Below, piece after piece: positions 27,875 to 32,631 of a DNA stretch of 32,631 nucleotides. The stretch is taken from NCBI GenBank assembly GCA_026710435.1, contig JAPOQZ010000255.1, forward strand, positions 1-32,631, given 5' to 3'. The stretch is from a bacterium. GTDB taxonomy: Bacteria > Actinomycetota > Acidimicrobiia > Spongiisociales > Spongiisociaceae. Positions within the stretch are counted from its first letter, which is position 1; every line of letters starts with the position of its first letter. Under the pieces are notes generated by a model. That model was not told the origin of the DNA. It saw nothing but the letters and a program-made list of their open reading frames with translations, and ran no database searches. Position numbers and translations under genes: made by a program.

Positions 27875-29512
27875 GTGCTGGCGCCCACCGTCGTGATCGT
27901 CGCCGTCACGGTTCGCTCCGCTCGACAGGGAGATTCATACCTTGAGTGGGCGGTCTTCGCCGCTCTGGTGATCGGTGGTCTGGCCACCGCCATGCAGTCC
28001 GGACGCGTCGGTCGGCTGGGCGCCGGGCATCTACTCATCACCTGTGCCACTCCGTCATATATAGCCATCTCGTTGATAGCCCTGGAGGCCGGCGGTCCTG
28101 CCATGCTCGCAACCCTCACCGTCGTCGCGGCCGTCTGCCAGTTCGCCCTTGCCGGATGGCTACCCACCTTGCGCCGGATTGTCACACCGGTCGTCTCGGG
28201 AACAGTCCTGATGCTCATCGTGGTCTCGGTTCTCCCACTGGCGTTCGACCGGTTCCAGGAGGTGCCCGAAGGGGCCTCGCCGGTTGCCGGACCCCTGGTA
28301 GCCACCGTAACGCTGGTAGTGACCGCGGCCATGGTGCTTCTCGCCCGGGGCACATGGAGGATCTGGACCTCGCTCATCGGGATCGCGGCAGGTTGTGCGA
28401 TCTCTGTTCCGTTCGGGCTATACGACATGCAGCGCGTCATCGACGCATCCTGGTTAGGTCTCCCAGACACCCGACTTCCGGGACTCGCGCCGGCACCGGG
28501 TACCGAATTCTGGGCGCTCCTCCCGGCCTTCGTGATCCTGAGCGTCGTCCTCGGCATCAAGATCGTCGGCGACGGCGTCGTCATCCAGCAGGTGTCGAGT
28601 AAGCGACCGGGAACGACCGACTATCGGGTGATACAGGGCGTCCTCAACACCAACGCAGCAGGTGTGCTGCTGTCGGGAGTTGCCGGTACGCCGCCCACCA
28701 CGGTCTACTCGGCATCCAGCGCCGCGATCATCAACCTCACGGGGGTCGCGGCCCGAAGCGTCGGCTATGGAGTCGGGATCATCCTCGTGGCCCTTGCGTT
28801 TCTACCGAAAGTCACCGCGGTTCTGATAGCGGTTCCGAATCCGGTCATGGGGGCCTACCTGCTGTTCCTGATGGGACTGCTGTTCGTGGAAGGTATGAGG
28901 ACGGTCGTGCAGGATGGCCTCGACCAACGAAAGACTCTCGTTGTGGCCTTCGCCTTCTCGATCGGTGTGGGAGTGGAGTACCACGGCTTCTTCGGGCAGA
29001 TGTCCACGGGAGCGTGGGCCACGTCGCTCGATACGGGCATGACGGTGGGAGCACTCGTAGCAGTCCTGATGACGTTGTCGATGGAGTTGCTCGGACGGCG
29101 ACCGGTGAGGATGAGAGGGCCGCTCGGTACAGAGTCGCTGCCCGGTATCTACCGGATGCTCCGCGACCTGTCCGCCCGGCACGGCTGGGACGCTAAGGCA
29201 ACGGAGCGGTTGTGCTCAGCGGGTGAAGAGACCCTCCTCTGCCTGCTACAGCCCGGCAACCAGTACGAATCGGCCGCCGCACCGCGGCTGACCGTCAAGG
29301 CGCGCGGTGCTGCTTCCTCTGTGGACATGGAGTTCCTAGCCGTCTTCGTGGATGAGAACATCGAGGACCACCTGGACTATCTCGACGAGCAGAGCGAGGT
29401 CTTCGACGACCGCGAGATGTCGTTCCGCCTACTGCGGCACTACGCCTCCTCGGTCCGCCACCAGAAGTTCTACGGGATGGATGTCATCACGGTTCGCGTC
29501 GACAAGCTCTAG
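27875..29512 (+). CDS. NCS2-type (xanthine/uracil permease family) transporter with fused C-terminal soluble domain
   Basis: A 545-aa protein from GTG 27875. Residues 1-400 hold about 12 hydrophobic segments with NCS2-like features: GAGHLLITCATPSYIAISL early, and NTNAAGVLLSGVAGTPPTTVYSASSAAIINLTGVAARSVGYG corresponding to the family's substrate-site and conserved 'TGVASR' region (quoted in part). Residues about 405-545 are soluble and unusual for the family: LSARHGWDAKATERLCSAGEETLLCLLQ resembles the first helices of a GHKL/anti-sigma-type ATPase domain, but no clear ATP-lid glycines are visible. In-frame sequence upstream of 27875 encodes RYEPDDRCPPL, which matches the conserved NCS2 N-terminus, yet no ATG, GTG or TTG precedes it back to the stop at 27770. 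The true N-terminus is therefore unsettled. Confidence 0.8.
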   Translation: MLAPTVVIVAVTVRSARQGDSYLEWAVFAALVIGGLATAMQSGRVGRLGAGHLLITCATPSYIAISLIALEAGGPAMLATLTVVAAVCQFALAGWLPTLRRIVTPVVSGTVLMLIVVSVLPLAFDRFQEVPEGASPVAGPLVATVTLVVTAAMVLLARGTWRIWTSLIGIAAGCAISVPFGLYDMQRVIDASWLGLPDTRLPGLAPAPGTEFWALLPAFVILSVVLGIKIVGDGVVIQQVSSKRPGTTDYRVIQGVLNTNAAGVLLSGVAGTPPTTVYSASSAAIINLTGVAARSVGYGVGIILVALAFLPKVTAVLIAVPNPVMGAYLLFLMGLLFVEGMRTVVQDGLDQRKTLVVAFAFSIGVGVEYHGFFGQMSTGAWATSLDTGMTVGALVAVLMTLSMELLGRRPVRMRGPLGTESLPGIYRMLRDLSARHGWDAKATERLCSAGEETLLCLLQPGNQYESAAAPRLTVKARGAASSVDMEFLAVFVDENIEDHLDYLDEQSEVFDDREMSFRLLRHYASSVRHQKFYGMDVITVRVDKL

Positions 29513-29673
29513 CCCTGATTAGTCATGCTTCCAGACACACCCACGGCAACATGCCACCTCAACCACATGATCGCGACTAGGCGAGACTGTGGAGGCGCCC
29601 GTAGTGCCTGGTCAGAATCCAATGTCCCACACTCCTGTTCACCCGGTACAAGCCCCGCACGAAGAACCGAGAC

Positions 29674-29778
29674 CTCGAGGGTGCTGAACAATGACGATTG
29701 CTCGGGCCTGCCGCCCGCCAGCCCAGGCATTTCTCCGGCGGTTGGCAGGCCGCTGGTGGATTGCTCAGCACCCTCCTA
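29674..29778 (-). repeat. Dispersed palindromic repeat, copy C (inverted)
   Basis: The inverse of copy A over its whole length, with conserved inner arms (GGGCCTGCCGCCCGCCAGCC in plus-strand reading) and the outer end CACCCTCCTA intact on the right; the left end has CTC in place of TAG. It lies about 160 bp downstream of the NCS2-type permease gene in an otherwise empty stretch (29513-29926), and could end transcription from it. Confidence 0.85.
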
Positions 29779-29798
29779 GGTCAGACAGGTCGGCGAGG

Positions 29799-29820
29799 GC
29801 CCGGTAACCGCGAACCGGGC
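29799..29820 (+). terminator. Hairpin downstream of repeat C
   Basis: GCCCGGT at 29799-29805 pairs with ACCGGGC at 29814-29820 over an 8-nt loop. There is no U-tract, so it is a weak terminator candidate only. Confidence 0.3.
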
Positions 29821-29926
29821 TCGGGCCGCGAGACCTGGTCAATCCGAGTCATGTCCTGCTCCGGCCGGGTTCCCACCCGGTCATGGCGGTCGCTCGACGG
29901 GAGCGTTCCCAGCGGTGCTCGGATGG

Positions 29927-29955
29927 TTGACTTGGATATGCCGGACGGCTACCGT
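29927..29955 (+). promoter_or_regulatory. Sigma-70-like promoter for the acyl carrier protein gene
   Basis: TTGACT at 29927-29932 and TACCGT at 29950-29955 are separated by exactly 17 bp, the best promoter match in the window. Transcription would begin near 29962, giving a leader of about 37 nt that contains AGAAAGG ahead of the ATG at 29999. Confidence 0.65.
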
Positions 29956-29998
29956 CAACCCGTCTCATTGCCAAACCAACCAGAAAGGTCGATGATCA

Positions 29999-30244
29999 AT
30001 GGCATCCACCGCAGAACGACTCGTAAGGCTGGTCAACGACAACATAGAGGTGGACGGTCAAGCCTTGGACATTCCAGATGACCTGAACATCAGCCTTACC
30101 GAAGCCGGCGTATCCTCGCTGGATATAGTTGCACTGGCCAAGCTCGTGTCTCAGGAGTTCAGCGTTGACTTCACCGTTGAGGAATGCACCTCCCTCAAGA
30201 CACTGGATGAAGTTGTAGGCTTCCTGGACGGCAAGGCAGATTAG
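29999..30244 (+). CDS. Acyl carrier protein (free-standing)
   Basis: An 81-aa acidic four-helix carrier protein. The 4'-phosphopantetheine site is S40 in GVSSLDIVALA, at the start of helix 2, with the usual hydrophobic residues after it; the C-terminal half (FSVDFTVEECTSLKTLDEVVGFL) is typical. It differs from a housekeeping AcpP in having SSL for DSL, and stands next to a phosphopantetheinyl transferase and a type I polyketide synthase, so it probably serves that pathway, for example for a starter or a tethered precursor. Its own promoter (TTGACT-17-TACCGT) and ribosome-binding site AGAAAGG are present. It converges with the hydrolase gene. Confidence 0.88.
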   Translation: MASTAERLVRLVNDNIEVDGQALDIPDDLNISLTEAGVSSLDIVALAKLVSQEFSVDFTVEECTSLKTLDEVVGFLDGKAD

Positions 30245-30264
30245 GCTACAGTTCGTAACCCTCT

Positions 30265-30277
30265 CTCCCGTCGGGAG
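30265..30277. terminator. Short hairpin between convergent genes
   Basis: CTCCC-GTC-GGGAG, with partial AACC/GGTT extension on either side, sits in the 35-bp gap between the acyl carrier protein and hydrolase stop codons. It may act in both directions; the stem is short, so confidence is low. Confidence 0.35.
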
Positions 30278-30279
30278 GT

Positions 30280-31170
30280 TTAGGTGGTAATGACCGAGCC
30301 GATGAAGTCTCGGACTATCGCTGCACATTCTTCCGGCTGCTCGAGTGGAAGAAAGTGGGTAGCGTCCGGCAGGAAGTCGTAATCAACGCTCAGCATGTCA
30401 CTGAGATCAAGCGTCGGTAAGTACGAGTACGGTACTAGTGGATCGGCACCTATAACCTTTGTGGGGCTGGCAAGTTCGGTGAAGTCGACTAGCACCGAAT
30501 ACGAACCGGCATAGTCTATGATCTGCGCCTCGTAGTCGCGTGGGCATCTAAGTGTATAGGTTCCTTCGGAACCTTCACTACGGAGGATGGTTCTCGCCAT
30601 CAGATCAAGTACTTCGGGTCTTACGTGACGGAATAGCGGAAAATAGCTCATAAGCTCCACGAACTCATCGTGACCGCGGAATCGATCCGTACGACGACGT
30701 GCGATCGCCGCGGTTCGTGTAGCAGCGATGTCGAAGTCCTCGTAGCTCCTGCCAGGTCGACACAAGGGTGGATCGAGTAATACCCGCGCCGCAAAGTCGC
30801 CGCCTCTAACGGGAGATAGAAGACTTATCAGGCCTGACATAGAATGGAAGATCCCGATTCTGGGCTTCTTTCCGTAGTGTTCATCGATCGTACTCATGAC
30901 TAGATCATGGTCTTTGACGAAGGTAGGAATGTTGTGATTCTCTATCGGTCCTGTTTCGTTCCATCCGTGGTTTCTCAGATCATATACGATGATGTCAAAG
31001 TCATCCGCTAGCAGCGACCAGAACGGCAAATAGAGATCTACGGCAAGCCCATTACCGTGACTAAGAACTAAACGGTGACCTGAGGGCTGTCCGTGGCGGC
31101 GTAAAGTGATGTATGTGTCGTCGTCCACACGAATATCAAAGACCGAGTTGGGCTCTGGAACTTCCCACAC
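30280..31170 (-). CDS. Alpha/beta hydrolase
   Basis: A 296-aa alpha/beta-hydrolase-fold protein from GTG 31170. It has LSHGNGLAVDLYLPFW (oxyanion region), IVYDLRNHGWNE, a nucleophile elbow FHSMSG with S110, and the late THFLPLEQPEE with the probable catalytic His. The elbow lacks both flanking glycines of the usual G-x-S-x-G. I choose GTG 31170 because AAGAGG lies 6 nt upstream; GTG 31200 would overlap the neighbouring gene further. It is downstream of the phosphopantetheinyl transferase on the same strand and may hydrolyse a thioester or ester in the polyketide pathway, but that is context only. Its coding DNA is visibly poorer in G+C than the transport genes. Confidence 0.82.
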   Translation of the reverse strand: MWEVPEPNSVFDIRVDDDTYITLRRHGQPSGHRLVLSHGNGLAVDLYLPFWSLLADDFDIIVYDLRNHGWNETGPIENHNIPTFVKDHDLVMSTIDEHYGKKPRIGIFHSMSGLISLLSPVRGGDFAARVLLDPPLCRPGRSYEDFDIAATRTAAIARRRTDRFRGHDEFVELMSYFPLFRHVRPEVLDLMARTILRSEGSEGTYTLRCPRDYEAQIIDYAGSYSVLVDFTELASPTKVIGADPLVPYSYLPTLDLSDMLSVDYDFLPDATHFLPLEQPEECAAIVRDFIGSVITT

Positions 31171-31184
31171 GGTTGACCTCTTAC

Positions 31185-32027
31185 TCAATCTGGTCCCCAC
31201 AGGTGTGAAGCAGGAGTACGCCTGATGTCGCCGCTCGAGTGTGCTGTCACAATCCGAACCGTTCGCCGGTTATCCACCACATGAGGATTCGGAGTGTCCG
31301 GAAAGCTGAGCTGCTGTGAATCAATTCGGTATCTCATACGCGAGAGCTGCTGCAAAGTCCTTTTCCCCATATCCTCCAGGTTCAGGGAAATACCCGGTAA
31401 GGACCGAGATTGGTAGATAGCGGTCCTCGAACCCTGGCGCATCGATGCTGGAACCGTGATCGACGACACGTCAAGGCTATGGCCGGCTCCGATGGCCTTG
31501 ATGATTGCCTCCTTGATCGTCCACAGACGATAGAACGAATACAGCCTGAGATCCTCGGACAGAACTTCGATCTCCGACCGCTCCTCCCGGCTCAGCACAG
31601 CCTCGATCACCGTGTCCAGATACGGACGATCGGAGCGTTCCTCTATGTCTACGCCGACTCGGCCGGCGGGCGCGATCGCTATCAATCCGTGCCGGCCGCT
31701 GTGGCTGACATTGAAGCTGATAGGGGCAGGCCTACCGCGCACCAACACGAAAGGCTTCCCTCGATCCCCCTCGCCGAATGCGATCTCATCGCCCCTGCAA
31801 CCGAGTTGCGCTGCGAGGATCGCGCGAAGCGCAGACCGGCACAATCCGAATCGCCTCCTCGGCCCCGGATACGGGTAGCCCATCCAACGCGATCTCTCCG
31901 CTTCGTCCAACCATGCCACCGCCTCGCGCTCCGTGCTTTCGTCCGCGGCGATCTCGACATGCATGACGACGGCTTCCCCGTATCGCCGATAAGGCGCCCA
32001 CCACGGATCGGCGACCACGGAAGGCAT
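31185..32027 (-). CDS. Sfp-type 4'-phosphopantetheinyl transferase
   Basis: A 280-aa enzyme that moves phosphopantetheine from CoA to carrier-protein serines. The family motifs are complete: FNVSHSGRHGLIAIAP (substrate/CoA pocket), GVDIEE with Mg ligands D127 and E129, and FYRLWTIKEAIIKAIGAG with W169, K172 and E173. Length and broad layout fit the Sfp group that serves polyketide and peptide synthetases, and the adjoining carrier protein and synthase are the obvious substrates. ATG 32027 has no strong ribosome-binding site; ATG 31964 is a shorter option. Its stop overlaps the hydrolase's longer open frame, so the two are probably co-transcribed. Divergent from the synthase. Confidence 0.92.
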   Translation of the reverse strand: MPSVVADPWWAPYRRYGEAVVMHVEIAADESTEREAVAWLDEAERSRWMGYPYPGPRRRFGLCRSALRAILAAQLGCRGDEIAFGEGDRGKPFVLVRGRPAPISFNVSHSGRHGLIAIAPAGRVGVDIEERSDRPYLDTVIEAVLSREERSEIEVLSEDLRLYSFYRLWTIKEAIIKAIGAGHSLDVSSITVPASMRQGSRTAIYQSRSLPGISLNLEDMGKRTLQQLSRMRYRIDSQQLSFPDTPNPHVVDNRRTVRIVTAHSSGDIRRTPASHLWGPD

Positions 32028-32159
32028 GGTGGCCGGGGCATCACGGATCTGGGTAACCTCTCAATGTGTGGGCAAAGGTTAGACCGCCCGGAACGTCTAT
32101 TGAGGCAGTTAGCAATAAACGAATGTCAGCCTGCTTCGTAGCGAGGGAGTGATCAGCGC

Positions 32160-32631
32160 GTGACACAGCCGAACGGCGACAGGTCATCCCCGGAGTACGG
32201 AACGGGATCATCGACAGTGTCAGAGCAGCCCATCGCGATCGTTGGTATGGCTTGCAGGTTCCCCGGAGCCGGTGGTGTCTCGGCCTTCTGGCAACGACTG
32301 GAGAACGGCGACAGTTCGGTGATCGAGGGAGTCCCGGGTTCCGGTCGCGGACGAGTTGGCGACCTGTTCCGTGACGGCACGGTCCAGAGTGAGGCCTGCC
32401 GTTTCGGGGCTTACCTCGACGACCTGACCCGGTTCGACGCCGCCTTCTTCCGTATCTCGCCCGTCGAGGCCCAACTGCTCGATCCCCAGCAGCGCCTCAT
32501 GCTGGAAACGAGCTGGCGGGCCATCGAGGACGCAGGCATGGACCCCGAACGCCTCAGGGGAACCCGAACCGGGGTCTACGCGGGGATCAGCAACAACGAG
32601 TACCGGGGGCTGATCCTGGAGGTGAGCGATA
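32160..32631 (+). CDS. Type I polyketide synthase, N-terminal ketosynthase (partial)
   Basis: The open right edge of the window cuts this gene after 157 codons. After a 23-residue hydrophilic leader comes a ketosynthase domain: EQPIAIVGMACRFPGAGGVS, AFWQRLENGDS, FGAYLDDLTRFDAAFFRISP, EAQLLDPQQRLMLETSWRAI and GTRTGVYAGISNNEY. These are hallmarks of modular type I synthases; the active-site Cys lies beyond the edge. The start is GTG 32160, with GAGGGAG 10 nt upstream. A ketosynthase at the extreme N-terminus with no loading domain may mean loading by a separate protein, for which the free-standing acyl carrier protein nearby is a candidate. The product class cannot be told from this fragment. 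Confidence 0.93.
   Translation, partial: MTQPNGDRSSPEYGTGSSTVSEQPIAIVGMACRFPGAGGVSAFWQRLENGDSSVIEGVPGSGRGRVGDLFRDGTVQSEACRFGAYLDDLTRFDAAFFRISPVEAQLLDPQQRLMLETSWRAIEDAGMDPERLRGTRTGVYAGISNNEYRGLILEVSD

Overview
The window is high-GC DNA from what looks like an uncultured actinobacterium, possibly Acidimicrobiia-like. That placement is inference: it rests on base composition, frequent GTG/TTG starts, lipoproteins whose lipobox is followed by Thr/Ala/Glu-rich linkers, and two genes that look leaderless. No rRNA or tRNA is present to fix the taxonomy.

Layout. (1) 313-2244, minus: a TIM-barrel sugar isomerase/epimerase-like gene followed by a phosphotriesterase-family hydrolase, with a 105-bp palindromic repeat between them. 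(2) 2310-9650, plus: a secreted beta-propeller lipoprotein, then a complete dipeptide/oligopeptide-type ABC importer (binding lipoprotein, two ATPases, two permeases); the last four genes abut or overlap, and a strong hairpin separates the binding protein from the rest. (3) 9692-10702, plus: prephenate dehydratase, probably leaderless from TTG. (4) 10783-14045, minus: a ThDP enzyme of the acetolactate-synthase family and a LivJ-type binding lipoprotein. (5) 14294-19838: a type ISP-like restriction-modification locus. (6) 19877-27306, minus: acyl-CoA synthetase, LivH, LivM, a second LivJ-type lipoprotein, LivF and LivG. (7) 27307-29512: a direct-repeat region and an NCS2-type permease with an extra soluble C-terminal domain. 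(8) 29999 to the right edge: acyl carrier protein, alpha/beta hydrolase, Sfp-type phosphopantetheinyl transferase and the start of a modular polyketide synthase, that is, the left border of a biosynthetic cluster.

The main discovery candidate is region 5. A 1429-codon gene encodes Mrr-like nuclease, helicase and gamma-class adenine methyltransferase parts, but at the point where the target-recognition part should follow it enters a (GA)20 tract. Beyond the tract lie five divergent copies of one roughly 38-codon module, head to tail, in all three reading frames, with a C9 tract between copies 2 and 3. Changing the GA count moves translation into a different frame and a different C-terminus; n=19 would read through to a stop at 19835 and end on the fifth module. 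The rest of the target-recognition domain is missing downstream and instead sits as a separate, divergently transcribed 231-aa gene just upstream. This looks like a split, phase-variable restriction enzyme with a cassette array, or the decaying remains of one. The locus lies between two paralogous LivJ-type binding-protein genes, as if inserted into an older transport operon.

A second feature of note is a 105-bp MITE/REP-like element with terminal inverted repeats, present three times at gene ends; one copy supplies the stop codon of the acyl-CoA synthetase.
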